Assembly (NCBI GenBank): GCA_028753945.1
Contig: JAPNXP010000018.1
Location: 2,791,643 to 2,855,642, forward strand
Direction: 5' to 3'
DNA length: 64,000 nt
From: Hexactinellida sp. DTS-2022
Lineage: Eukaryota > Porifera > Hexactinellida
Each line of letters opens with the position of its first letter. Positions within the stretch are counted from its first letter, which is position 1. The translations under genes and the position numbers were made by a program. A model generated the notes under the pieces. That model was not told the DNA's origin, made no database searches, and saw nothing but the letters and a program-made list of their open reading frames with translations. Below, one piece after another: positions 36,886-48,756 of this stretch.

Positions 36886-38741
36886 TCACTTGAATTAATT
36901 CTACATTATGTATTTGTGGATTAACAGAAGCAGATGAAGAAGAAGGCTTTGGTTCAATGGTTTGGTGTCTTAATTGTGATGTTTGGAACAAAATAAATAA
37001 GGTAATAACCTAAGGAAAAAATAAAATGAAACCAAGAATGCTTCCATGACAGGATGTTAAGCAGCAATAACAGCAGAAGTTATAACCTGTAGAAAATGGA
37101 GAATTTATGCTGATTCCCATTACGCGTCTGGACACAATGAGTTTGATCTGCCCGAGGAATATAATTGTATTTATTACAGCCAGAGAAGATGATACATAAA
37201 CCTTGTGATAACTCAAGATATTTTCGCAAACATCTTTACAAGAAATCAATTTAAACTCTTCACTTCGCAGATTCTCTCTGTTAAAAATATCTTTTCAATG
37301 ATAAATTATCTAACGGAGCAATTGCTCTACCAGTAGATGAATGTGCTATACATGTCTCTTTACCATAGACAACACAATAGCTATCAAATTTGACATTGAA
37401 CAAATATCTATATAATCATCCCGAGAAACAGTGGGTTGGTATGCATAAGAGGGTGCGTCATTTGACTGAAATATATTTTGTTATTATAATCAAAATCCCC
37501 TCTAACTGTACCAACTTTAACTATTAACGTGCTTGGCGGTGGTGGAATTGATATTTGACTACCGTACTTATTCATCATTCGGAGGAACTGGATGAAATTT
37601 TGAAAGTGGATACAAACCTTGGGGGTAACTGATCGGAGAGAGGAAATTTCTGAGTTATTTAATAAGGGCTTAAGTTAATGCATGTTGAAGATGAAAATAA
37701 GGGTTTGATCCTGTATATTCTATATTATAAATGCAACAATTCATTACTAAATTAAAAATAAAATTTCCCATCATTTGGTATTTCCATGATCATATTTGAA
37801 GATTTTACATAGCAACGCTGGAATGGTTCAGGAATGTGTTAAAAATTCAATTCTAAATGTGTCCTTATTCAATCAAGTGACCCCTCTTTCGACTCCATTC
37901 AGTTACCTGAGTATAATTATACAAGTATACCCTATAAAACCAGATTTGATTAAATATTGGAGAATTACCGTGACCAACCTTAAATAACGAATAATACAGT
38001 ATATGTAATTAATAAAAATAATAAAATAATCTGGATTCCAGGGCCGTAGCAAACTCGTAATGATTATTATTAAACCTTGTTTTACACTTGTTTTACACTA
38101 AATAGTCAATAGTCTAACTTTTTTTTAATTGCTCAGAAGTTTTCTTCAGCAGAGGATCCAGTAAATTTTGCAAATCAACAGCGGAGTAATTTCTCCTGAA
38201 GGGATAGGTTAGCTGGAAAAACCCGTCGGAAATTTAAGATTATGAACCCGAACGATGTTAGCGAGAGAGTGAAAAATTTTGAGGGGGCTCCTCTAGAAAA
38301 TTTGAATATCCAGAACTTTGATAAGCCAAACATGTACACTTGTCCCAAGATATATTCCATTACTTTGTGGTAAATGCACCTCGATTTCCGTACTTTTTGT
38401 ACTCCCAATGATACAGGTTAATCGAAGTAGCACTCATTTAAAATATAAAGAACTCGAGAAAATATACCCTGAGTATTGAGACTTTGTACCCCTATTTGGG
38501 CGCATCCGCCCTTGCAGTAGCCCTAACTATTTAAGTTGAACCCGAATGGCTTAAATACAAGACGGTGGGGTAGAGGCGTGGATTGCTGGGCAATGTTTGT
38601 GGTCAACGATATTTGCTGGTCAAAGTATATTCAATAAGTGTAAGGAATGTCAAATAAGATGTGAAATTCTAAGTACAAATCGTGGTAAAATTAATATGGG
38701 AAGTATAATAAACAATTGAATCTAAACCATAAATACAGACT

Positions 38742-39528
38742 CATGGCCTACTTAATATACGGCTATATATGTCGCCGAGAAAGCCATAAAACAATGAGGC
38801 CAGTTTCAAATTTTCATTTTAGGATAAACTATGCCTCTTATTGTTATTATTAGGATTATATATGGGGTAATCAACCATTGCGAGTCCATTAGAACCACTT
38901 TTGAGAATCTCAGATTTGTGGTTTAGCTATTTAGGCGCCATTTAACGATGACGGTAACAATTTTTGGTAAAATGAAAAAAAATTCAAATATCATAAATTT
39001 CAGTTACCTCCTACTTTCTAATAATTTTATAATAGGAATACAAAAATAGGGATATATTTCATACCCCAAAGGCTACTAAATCACAAAATGGCGACATAGT
39101 AAAAATTTTAAAAATTATAAAGCAACCACATGCTAAAATACAAGTATTATCCGAATTACAACTTACTATTTTCGTCCACAAAACGTATATAATAGCTGGT
39201 TTATATATATTCATTCTCATTATATATTTGGAAAATGTACTCTAAGTATATTAGCAAATTATTTTCATTTTCTTGTAGTTCTTTAAACTCGAATTGTACA
39301 TTTTTGTATATTTGTGGTGTCATCATTAAATGACGCCTAAATAGCTTAACCACAAATCTGAGATTCTCAAAAGTGGTTCTAATGGACTCGCAATGGTTGA
39401 TTACCTCATACACAACCCTAATAATAAGAATAGGAGGCATAGTTTATCCTAAAAAGAAATTTGAAACTGGCCTCTTTGTTCTATGGCCTTCTTGGCGACA
39501 TATATAGCCGTATATTAAGTCGGCCATG
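38742..39528. mobile_element. Long-inverted-repeat element, 787 bp, next to UBR4 exon 4
   Basis: Arms of more than 200 bp: the left arm begins CATGGCCTACTTAATATACG, and the right arm ends with the inverse of CATGGCCGACTTAATATACG. ACAGACT flanks it at 38735-38741 and 39529-39535. The central loop is AT-rich and non-coding. The transcript of UBR4 through it would form a long hairpin beside the exon 4 donor at 39554. Confidence 0.87.
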
Positions 39529-39553
39529 ACAGACTATAAATCGTGTAAATTAC

Positions 39554-39688
39554 CTGTAACTTTACACAATAAGATAATAATTTAAGAGAAATTAGTAGTA
39601 GGTTAATGCAATGAAGAGGGTTCTGTAGTGAGCCCAATCGAAATAGGACAGCCTCAAGACCACCACAGTCTGACATGATTGAAGCAAT
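39554..39688 (-). CDS. UBR4: UBR4 coding exon (transcript order 4)
   Basis: Forty-five codons, phase 0 at both ends: IASIMSDCGGLEAVLFRLGS, then leucine-rich sequence ending LLSYCVKLQ. It matches UBR4 MAGVMAQCGGLECMLNRLAG and KLFSYCVKV, an alpha-helical armadillo-like part of the scaffold. Acceptor ATTTTAG, donor TTACAG/GTAATT. A 787-bp long-inverted-repeat element with its target-site duplication begins only 18 bp beyond the donor, so the 5' splice site survived a very close insertion. The exon has no methionine start and would be missed by a simple ORF scan. Confidence 0.93.
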
Positions 39689-39760
39689 CTAAAATTTGTA
39701 AGAAATAATATAAATAGACGGAATATAGATAAATATAATATGCCAAACAAATGACTAAAC
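39689..39760 (-). other. UBR4: UBR4 short intron, 72 bp
   Basis: The only short intron in the window. It begins GTTTAG and ends ATTTTAG on the minus strand and is phase 0. Both flanking exons match neighbouring parts of UBR4, so its limits are secure. Confidence 0.9.
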
Positions 39761-39972
39761 CTGAAATTTTTCCTCGTTGTTTATTTCTTCTTCTCCTTTT
39801 GTAAATGAATCCACCATATCTTCTGTAGCCTCACCTAGAAGGCCTCGCATTCGGTAGACAACACGCATAATATTTCCAGGAACAGGTTGACCCAACAACC
39901 ACAACTTTTGGTAAACATCTTTCACATTCAAATCGAGAGAAATAATTTTATTGCAAACTAAAAGTTCCATAC
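39761..39972 (-). CDS. UBR4: UBR4 coding exon (transcript order 3)
   Basis: Seventy codons from [19 protein letters not shown] to EEINNEEKFQ, preceded by two bases that complete a glycine codon. It corresponds to the highly conserved UBR4 block [25 protein letters not shown] and MRIVYRMRGLLGDATEEF; here the second part is MRVVYRMRGLLGEATEDMV. An acidic tail (KGEEEINNEE) replaces the acidic linker of human. Acceptor CTTTTAG, donor TTTCAG/GTTTAG, phase 0. The following intron is only 72 bp, the one short intron in the window. Confidence 0.95.
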
Positions 39973-40709
39973 CTAAAAGATCCAAGCAGCTTTTAAGAAA
40001 CATACCAAATAAACCATTCAAAATAAACAATGGATAATAAAAATATTTTTGGTTACAAAGCAAGTATACATAATATCTATACAAATAAAACGCAATTAAT
40101 CTGTATACAGTATAACATCTATAATCCGACACCGTTGGAAAAGGAATATTTAATTACATTCGAAATTAGGGTGTTTAAATTACGGGTTATAGTCTCATCG
40201 GATTCATTTATTCAATCCTTATATAAATTGTTCTAGCTTTCGTATAATATCAATATAAAAGATGATCCTTGTTCGGAAAAGTATATATTGGATTTTAGTC
40301 TTCTAGGAAGTGTAATCAAATCAACAAAAACACGATTTAAACTGTATGAGGATTGTATACATATTCCGAAATAATTGGTGAGCAAAATTTCTAATCTATT
40401 AAAAAGAAATAAAGCAAGAAATAAGTGATGGCAAGACATATCATTTCGTTCAATGATAACGCGAGTTAACGTCAACATCACATTAAAATTGGTGAATATT
40501 CTATAACTCAAAAATTGATAATATATTTCTTTCATAGGAAAGAAGTGTCGAGATGACTGCAAACAATACATCGCAAAAGCTAACTAGGATGTGAAGCGCG
40601 AGGGTCAAAATTTAAGGTAAGTCGAAATCGGATTTTCTAACCTACTATTAATTCGAAATGTGTAAGCAATACCAATTTTGTTTTAGTAATAATCAACTTA
40701 ATCTAACTA

Positions 40710-40894
40710 CAGTGGAACCTCCACAAACGGGGTGCCAGGGACGCAAGGTCTTAGCCACCCCGATTCCCCATTTGTGCCGATTCCCCGTTTGTGGAGGTTC
40801 ATTTATGTGGTACTAGGAATTTGCAGAAGTTTTTAAAACACAATTTTCAAGAGGATCCCCATTTCCACAGGCCCCGTTTGTGGAGGTTCCACTG
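40710..40894. mobile_element. pogo-like MITE, 185 bp
   Basis: CAGTGGAACCTCCACAAACG at the left, inverse at the right; TA at 40708-40709 and 40895-40896. Internal CCCCGTTTGTGGAGGTTC occurs again within the left half, giving repeated subterminal motifs. Confidence 0.9.
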
Positions 40895-41080
40895 TATTCG
40901 TATTTTTAATCTTAGCAAAGTACAGGTTTGAAAAAACCTGTTTATATTGGGATACAGACAATTCGTGACAATTCCAATTAATTTTCTACTGTGATTACAT
41001 AGTTCATCCATTAAGTAAGTGTCCATTGTTTAAATAATTAAGAATTATTATTTCGAATCATGTTAATTATTTATATAATA

Positions 41081-41619
41081 CAGTCTACTCCGCTTAATTG
41101 GGACACGTTTGTTCCAGGCCTCTTGTCCCAATTAAGCGGAGATCCCAATTAACCGAAAAACCTTTGTAAAGTAGTGATTTACCTACAAATTTTTGGTTTT
41201 AAACCTGTTACAACAATTCATTCAATGGCTGCGGACCCTTGATTCTTCTCAAACCCATTGAATGAGCCATAATATTCTCTGGACCGTTTGATATACCCCT
41301 GAACCACAAGGTCATAATCTCTGGTAAATTTCGATATCACTGAAATCAATAAGAAATAGACAATATTTAGATATTTTGTCCTGCCTTCATCAGTATTGAG
41401 AAAGATTATTAGAATTTGTTCTGATCAATATGAATTTTCTATTGAGCGAGCACCAATTTTGAACAAAATTTGTTTAGTTTGTCCCGATTAAGCGGAGTTT
41501 GTCCCGATTAACCGAAAATTTAGTAATAGCTTCTAATGAAAGGATTCTGTTCTTGGGACGTTGTCCCAATTAAGCGGCTGTCCCGATTAACCGGTGTCCC
41601 AATTAAGCGGAGTACACTG
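41081..41619 (-). mobile_element. pogo-like MITE copy 3, 539 bp (nested in MULE)
   Basis: Reverse orientation relative to copies 1 and 2. TA at 41079-41080 and 41620-41621. It appears identical to copy 2 (18018-18556). It lies between the MULE's left TIR and the 3' end of the MULE transposase. Confidence 0.95.
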
Positions 41620-41879
41620 TATGTGAAAACGCGAATAAAACTAAATAAGTGATGATGCTAATATGAAGATAATAATATAAATGTCAATAAACATATGAAA
41701 GGAAGATTATAATATAAATTACGATAAACATACAAAGATAATATTATTGAAGAACTTGGAAAGGGTTACATGAACTAACTACAAAATCCAAATCTGTATG
41801 CAATTCCTTTCAAGAATTCCAACTTGGGGCCACTCAAATATCCATCTATCAAATTTTTCAAAGCCTTTTCGTGATCCAT

Positions 41880-43258
41880 TTAACACTTTCTTTTTGGAGG
41901 AAAAAAAGAAAATTCAGTCAAACCTTGTTCCTTTTTCAAAACTTCAAGAAATTTCCATATGGAAGGATGTTGACAAGACATTAAGCTATTAAATCCTCTA
42001 TGCCAAGCCTCTACTGCGTTAGTGATTCGTGGGATTCCATGATGAACTAGATTGTGATTATTCCACATTTCTATAGGAAACATACTTGGAATTGCAATAG
42101 AATTGGCTATATCGCGACCAATATACGTCGATTCAAAATATGATGCTAACTCGTATGCCTCAGGTGGGAGTTCCATGAATAATTCTGTAAATAATTCCGG
42201 GTATCTGTTGGAGTAGCAAATGCTAGTGCTGGTAGCATTCTGATTTTTAGCGCAAATACAGAATCTTGTTGATAACGGGACTGGAGACCAAATTCTTGTA
42301 CTTTCCGCCATATATGTTGGGTCAAATGAAAGAAGCACCCTTTGATTGTTGTGTCAGGAAAATATTCCATAAAAGCATTGATTGCGGCTTTTTCAAAATC
42401 AATAATCATGTGCGAAGGGCAAGCGGTTGGGCATAATTCCTTTATCTTTCTCCACATAGTTCTGTATATATTCTCAGATTTGCATGGCAATAGCACAAAT
42501 AGACTTGGCAGGAGATGTCCATTTTTTAAAGGTTCAGGGCCCCCTATCAAGGCATGAACAACATATAGTTGATAGAAGATATTTGGAGAAGATTTAAAAG
42601 TACCATCGGCTAACCATACACTAGAGGTATTCATTACTTCGACATTATTTTTGGTGCCAAATATTAAGATCCTTGTATTTTGAGCCACTGATCCTGAATC
42701 GTAGAGCAAGAAAGGTTCGCCTTTATTGGTTTCTTTATAAAGATCTGGAATTTCAAGGTCGTTCAGGGGGGTAGGTTCGGGTGGGACATTTGCAGCCCTT
42801 CTACGTGCTCTACATATAGTTTTCTTTAAACTATCCAATTTGGGTAGACAAACAGCTGAAGCATCACACAAATTAGTTAATTGGGAGGCAACGATTGAGA
42901 GAGTTGGTTCTTGTGTTTCCGATGCTCTTCGTTTAGCTCCTGCTTTAACTACATTACAATGAAATCTTTGAGAATTAGATTCATGAGTATGTCCATTCTT
43001 CCTTTTGTTATTAACGATCTTGTAGTGTGTATCCTTGCTTTGCATTAGTTTCGCTCTACGCATTGCCATTGGGAAACATCTCCGCTTTCCCAAATAAAAG
43101 TCTGCTAATCTTCTCGGTTTGACTAGTGCTCGGAAAGTGGTTGAGTCCATACCACTAATTTTTTCCAATAATTCTAAAATTCTTATCTCACTGGAAATAA
43201 ATCCGACAGATATGTTGGTAAACACTTTGCAAAATGTGTTTTCGCAAAAATAGGCCAA
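41880..43258 (-). pseudogene. MULE transposase, at least one frameshift
   Basis: The first frame (42146-43258, 370 codons) has the animal MULE order: GEPFLLYDSGS, VWLADGTFKSSPNIFYQLYV (first catalytic D), IIDFEKAAINAFMEYFP (second D) and KGCFFHLTQHIWRKVQ (C-x2-H type motif). The second frame (41880-42338) carries ELPPEAYELASYFESTYIG, FPIEMWNNHNLVHHGIPRI and NAVEAWHRGFN, the conserved MULE C-terminus with its catalytic E. The two overlap around 42150-42340, so a frameshift separates them. An N-terminal FLYWCH-type finger was looked for but not clearly seen. Probably inactive. Confidence 0.92.
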
Positions 43259-43532
43259 GGAACATCCATGTAAAACATTTTGATAAATTATAAATCAGTA
43301 GTGTATGATCAGATGGCACTATGGTTGAATTTATATTAGGCAAGTGTTGTTGATCTCCTTCACAAGTACATTCTGCTAGGTACCGAAACTTTATAATTGT
43401 TCCAGTTTGTCACCTCCAATTTTAAATAGACACAATGGCAACACTTTGATACGATATTAGTAAACAAATTAACACACAATATAAATTTCACACAAGTTAA
43501 TTTCTAGGCATTCATAATTGTATTTGTCACGA

Positions 43533-43605
43533 ATTGTCCTGTCACGAATTGTCTCTTTCACGAATTGTCCGTCACGAATTGACTGTCACGAATTGTCTGT
43601 ATCCC
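43533..43605. repeat. Subterminal CACGAATTGTC array of the MULE
   Basis: Five spaced copies of TCACGAATTGTC or close variants end in TGTATCCC, the MULE terminus. The left end has one to two copies only. Such arrays are plausible transposase-binding sites. Confidence 0.8.
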
Positions 43606-46035
43606 GTTTAAATTGTACCGAAATTACCCAAATAAGAGCCTGGTGCCTACTGCTACAATGGATAAATTTCACGAAATATTTTTTACAAAATCCATGAAAT
43701 AATTTTAATATTAATTGTAATGGTTCTCAGCCAGGGTAAACATGCAGAAATTGCAGAAATAAATCTAGTTAAACTTTGGTTATAAACTAATGGGTAATAA
43801 GTTTATCATGCAAATGAAATTTCTAATGACTCGGCGCTTTTTTCATTAAAACTAAGTGAAAGGATAATTTGGATTAATATACAAACAAACTATAGATAAA
43901 GGAAAAAAAGATTCCTCAATTGCATACTAATAAGCAAATAACGGTTCGACATGTCAATTTGTAATGTAATTCATTTCAACCAAAAGTTTAGAAATAATGT
44001 ATCTTATCAAAATGTTCTAATGGTGCACTACAATAATTCTTCCAAATAATTTCCAAAGAGACTTATCAGTATAATTGGAGCTAGCTCAGGTGGTAGAATT
44101 TTTCAACAAATATTTTGGTTTATTTATCGTTATAAGTTTGAATGAAAGAGATTCATAACTCAAGTTGTAATCTGATTTTAAGAATTAGTCATCATTCCAT
44201 TAAGATGTGAAAATAGTAGACGTCAAATCAATATTATTTGAATGTACCATCTAGTAAGTAATGGCCCGTCAAAGGTCACTTCATTAGCTAGTTATACGTG
44301 TCCTCTCCACAGGAGAGAGTTAAATTGAGTAAGAGATTAAATATTCTGGATGATGTCTCATGGGTTACAAATGTGCACATGGAGTAACGATTTTGATTAT
44401 TTTTCGGACACATTTTTTTAATTAAAATGGTTAAATATGAAATTCAATTTAATTGCATTTGATGGCGAATGGCGTTCACAAATTTTCAAATTGGGCTTGG
44501 TTTGTACCCTAATTGAGTTTATCGTATCCTTTGATAACTAATATATCAGTTTAATTTAGATGTTAAATCCAATTATACTACATTAACTAGTAGTCTAGTA
44601 TTAATTTTATTATTTCAACTTGTTATATGGAGTAGGCTTGAAATTTCATATTGATAACTAAGATTATATATTCCAACACAACGACTAATTGAGTATTTGT
44701 CCTTTTGCAGGAATATTCTGGCTTAGATAAATTCGCGAAACCGAATTTGATAAAGCTGAGGAAGTTTCAAATGCCTGGATATTTAATTCGATATATTTAA
44801 AGTTAAATTAAGAGGGTATGAAACCAAAAAGTTGATTAGACATATCATAACAAAAGGAAACTTGGGTATCACTCCGAATACCAACAATAATGCAGGAAGT
44901 AATTTGGATCACGCAAGACAACAAGAGCAGCGTGAAAGTATGATGCTGAGGTTGTCTATTCACTTGGCTCAATGCTCATAAACGATGCCTAAAGAAGAGA
45001 CACTAACCGCGCACTTTACATAAATTAAGTGAGGCCAGTGAAAGAAATTATTCCGCTAATGCAGGTCCGAACAAACCGCACCTATGAGCAAAATATAGGG
45101 TAATATAGAGCATCCCCGTACTTTCGATCAATGCGTATGCATATCAATACGTAATTATACACCAAATATGAATTCAGGAATTCATATAAAGTGGGATGAA
45201 GAAGTTGAAATCAGGTCTAAATGTGATGGAGAGATGAAGAATTATATCCGAATTATATACAATTCGGAAATGTGGTATTCAAATCCAAATTCAGAATTTG
45301 TATTATCTAATTATCTCAATATATCCAGAAAATTAGTTTTTATTAGCAAATCAGATAGTAATAAAAGTGTTTACTACCTCTCTAAAAAAATAAATTAAAA
45401 AATACTGTTATATTTCAAAATTAAAGTTTCGTTCTATGTAAACATCTGATTTGAAGCATCTATAAATATTGTTATGCTACCTAAAGATTGTTTATATGTA
45501 TACAAAGTATTGTATTAAAATTTCGGTCGGTTAGTATATATCTGCTTCCATAAGTATTATGTGTATTTAACCAATTTTGAATTAAGAATATAGGAACTCT
45601 GCAAAATGCATCGGTATAACCTGTCTAAGTTATTCACAAAGTGAAAAAGTATCCTATACTATTAGAACCATAGTGCCACTAAAGATCGATAAAAATTGAT
45701 AAAAATTGGCGGAACTATTTAATAACCGGAATTTCTAATTTTGGTATGATTAATTCAGTGGACAAGTTTACAAAATATCTTTCATGGCCAATTTCTCTAT
45801 TGGCAGCGAAAGAGGAATTTTATACTTTCCATAATAGGAAATGCTACATCTAACCCAAATTCGAGTGCATCCGAGGATTTTATACATACCAAACATACAT
45901 GGATATTTACTATTATGGCTGTTCAAAAGCGGCTCGAGGGTAGGTCCTGGTTCGATTAGTCACCCAGCTCATTAATATAATAGTGCCCCAGTTTAATAGC
46001 CTGTGCCCCAACTGTGACGTAATTGTGCCCCACCA

Positions 46036-46190
46036 GCAGAGGCGACGCCAGGACTTTCAGGTAGGGGAGCTCAGGGGGGCCCAGGGGGGATTTCAGGGGG
46101 GCCACACTGTAGAACAATGTTATTTTAGGGGGGGCCAGCCTAAAAAGAGGGGGGGCCATGCCCCCCCACCCTTGTGCCGCAACTGGCTGT
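46036..46190. repeat. G-run-rich MITE-like repeat
   Basis: Begins CAGAGGCGACGCCAGG and ends near GCCCCCCCACCC and GTGCCGCAACTG, the end style of the G-rich hAT-like family (compare 30792). Repeats of CAGGGGGG and GGGGGGCCA fill it. No duplication was found. Confidence 0.55.
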
Positions 46191-47066
46191 TCTGTACATT
46201 ATTAGATTTGCACAAAGATTTTTTATTTGGACAAAATATTGATTGTGTGTCTAATAATACTTAAAAATGTCTACACTCTCTAAATGTAGCATTTTATTTT
46301 GTGCAAATGAACAGTTCATATTCAAACGTACAGGGATTCTTGTCAATGTTTATCTTTTCCAAAGTAATTAATGTAAATTATTGTACATTACCATAATAAT
46401 CCAATGTCCTGTTAAGTATAATTCCACTTAGCATATGTGTATATAGTTTTCCCTGACGAGAATGCGAGAAACCTTTGGGGTGTCCAGGTATTTTGGACAA
46501 TGTACGGGGAAAATTGGAGCCCGGTACAGGGATATAGTCAAACAGCTAGCAGCTATAGCTATATAATTTTCAAATTGTAGATTTTTGTAGTTTAATGCAA
46601 ATTATATAACTCACTGACCAATGCAGCAACAAGAAAGCTTGATGTTCAGAAAGTTTCGTATCCATTGATCTCACAATTAATTAAGGTATGGTAACCTAGT
46701 ACTATTAGTATATCATGAGTATAAAGTCTTAATACTTTTCCATATATGGAAGGAGTGAAGTTCCTTTTTCGCGGGTAAATCAAAATTAGTAACGAAACCT
46801 AGTTTAGATAGTTGATTAGTAACAGTGGTTTTATATTATACTTAAGAAAAACTCTAGAGTAAGATTGTATTTATGGAAGCCATCTAAGTCGAGCTCCGGA
46901 TCCGCAAACGCATCCTAGGACGTAATGATAAAAAATCCGCGGAGTTAAAAATTTCGTATCCGCATCCTCGTCCGCATTGGCGGATGTGGCAAAATAGCAT
47001 CAGTCCCATTCAAAATATTAATTGACTAACTTGCGAGTACAAATTCAATAAACCAATATTATTAAA

Positions 47067-47575
47067 TCTCGATGTACGGTAGTTTGTTTGTGTGTTTGTT
47101 TGTGCGTTTGTTTGTGTGTTTGTTTGTTTGTTTGTCCGGATTGTATTAAAGTGATGGGAGAATAGAAACCGCATTTAAATATGAGAAATAAACGAACTTT
47201 AAAATGTTAAAATAGGTAAACAAGTAAGCTGAACGCGGGATTTCGCATTTATAAATTTATATTATGAATATTCATTGTTGTTGTTTACAAAAATAGGTAA
47301 CAAATTAATGAAAATTCAAAATCAACCTAGAAGTTAGCTTCAACGGGTATTATAGGTAAACAAGTATGATGAACACGAATTTGCATTTATAAATTTATAA
47401 TATTAAAAACAAGTAAAACTATGGAAAGGGTATAAAAGGATGTATATAACGTCCCTTTCTACCATTATCCATGATAGAAATGGTGAGGAGTAAGGGCGCA
47501 TAGTGGCTGTTAACTTGAGGTGCGTAGCACGTATCCGTCGCAAAGCGACAAAGACCGAAGGGCTCGCACTAAATA
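47067..47575. repeat. Repeat R2 (possibly Helitron-like), copy 1
   Basis: Begins TCTCGATGTACGGTAG with a following GTTT/GTGT microsatellite, includes GGAGAATAGAAACCGCATTT, and ends with hairpin GTCGCAAAGCGAC and CTCGCACTAA. A second copy lies at 62905-63260. The 5' TC and the 3' hairpin suggest a Helitron, but the base after the end is not T, so the class is uncertain. Confidence 0.55.
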
Positions 47576-47606
47576 AATTACAATTAATTAGTAAAAGCAT
47601 AATAAC

Positions 47607-47809
47607 CTGTGTCTTCCTCAAGTAGTGCAAGAAGCTCAGTATCTCTACAAATCTTATTCTTAACATCGCGCATTAATGGTCCAATGCTTGGGTCAGAGGC
47701 ATTATATGGATTATTTTGCATTCTTCCTTGAAGGAATTCCTCCTGTTGTGAATCTTTTTCCAATGAAATCTCAAAGTCTATAGCTTCTGATTCTTCAGGA
47801 AGTATAACA
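47607..47809 (-). CDS. UBR4: UBR4 coding exon (transcript order 2)
   Basis: Encodes 67 full codons, [19 protein letters not shown] through [13 protein letters not shown]. It matches UBR4 at LEKDPQQEDFLQGRMPGNPY and GPLMRDIKNKICQD, including the nearly invariant EFLQGRM and IGPLMRD segments. The acceptor is TATTAG and the donor ACAG/GTTATT, a weak but legal donor. It starts with one base completing the serine codon of exon 1 and leaves one base that forms glycine with the next exon. A degenerate repeat (R2) ends about 30 bp beyond the donor. It is not listed as an open frame from a methionine because it has none at its start. Confidence 0.93.
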
Positions 47810-48756
47810 CTAATAGAAAGATATTATTTAAAATGATACTTTGAATATCATTCAACACCGCTTAATGCGGACACTGGTTATTGGGATCAAGTAATTAATG
47901 AAATCAACCCTAACAATTGTAACTTTATTCCAACAACAGAATCAATCCAATAGGAGCTAAAACAAAATACTTTCGGTAAATTCGAAGTTATTGTATTTCA
48001 GTCTGAGTTTTATTAATCTGCGAAAAATCTCGTTTCATTGACTCATTATTTGCTTTAAAATATCACGTATATCACATTTTCAATTAATCGGATGGACATC
48101 TTTAGGTCTGCAATAATAATCTTAATATAACAAACTAATATGCAAATAGTCGTTCGTTTGATGACTAAGCATTAAATCAAATTAAATACACAAATAACAT
48201 TGGAAAATACTGTTTTGTCAAAATTACAACAATTAAATCAGAATTATAAAGTGTATTAGATACAAAATAGACAAAAAACAGGCAGACATTTATATTTACG
48301 AGCTTTACAACTATCATAAAATCATGTTGTCGTTAAATAGTAGTAAACGAATATTCGTTTCAGGAAAATATTTGTTCACAGAAAAATTCGTTTGGAATCA
48401 AACGAAAATTAGTTCAATCATTTGGGATGAGCAATCGAATAACCATATCTTACTTTCAGGAGTAAATATTGTGTCAATTATGTAAATTACGGTTAACTCC
48501 GCCAAATGAAGTCAGTGGTTAATGGGGTCAAGGTTAATAGGGGAGATTATTTTCGAGAAATAGAAACTGGAAACAGAAGTTAATACAAATATTCGGATAA
48601 TTGATTCAAAAATATTAAATATTATTACACGACTCCAGAATATAAGAAAAACATTTATCCGAACGATGCAATTCCGTCAACTCGATGGAACAGCATATCA
48701 TAGATATATAGTAAATATTTTAAAACTACAAGGATTTTCCAATGAATAATATGACA

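Larger units (their letters stand above)
33660..39553 (-). other. UBR4 intron, 5.9 kb
   Basis: Contains a G/C-run-rich repeat at 34162-34710, a Tc1-like MITE, a pogo-like MITE at 36382 and a long-inverted-repeat element at 38742. Around 38040-38525 a degenerate hAT-like repeat is possible, with CAGGGCCGTAGC at one end and GCAGTAGCCCTA at the other. Positions 35480-36380 and 36890-38030 show no supported gene. Confidence 0.8.
40949..43605 (-). mobile_element. Mutator-like element (MULE) with 9-bp TSD
   Basis: Ends are GGGATACAGACAATTCGTGA and its inverse. GTTTATATT (40940-40948) and GTTTAAATT (43606-43614) are a 9-bp duplication with one mismatch, the size typical for Mutator. A MULE transposase is encoded on the minus strand. 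The right end has five tandem CACGAATTGTC motifs at 43533-43600. A 539-bp pogo-like MITE is inserted at 41081. Confidence 0.92.
39973..47606 (-). other. UBR4 intron, 7.6 kb, with MULE
   Basis: Contains a 185-bp MITE, a MULE at 40949-43605 with a nested pogo-like MITE, a G-run-rich repeat at 46036-46190 and repeat R2 at 47067-47575. Positions 43620-46030 show nothing I can name; a 76-codon frame at 45168-45398 is not supported by any recognised motif. Confidence 0.8.

Noticed and set aside
39201-39440. Minus-strand 79-codon frame near exon 4.
   Set aside because: It lies wholly in the loop and right arm of the long-inverted-repeat element; the left arm shows the same sequence without a conserved frame.
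45168-45398. A 76-codon plus-strand frame.
   Set aside because: No recognisable domain, no splice context and AT-driven composition.
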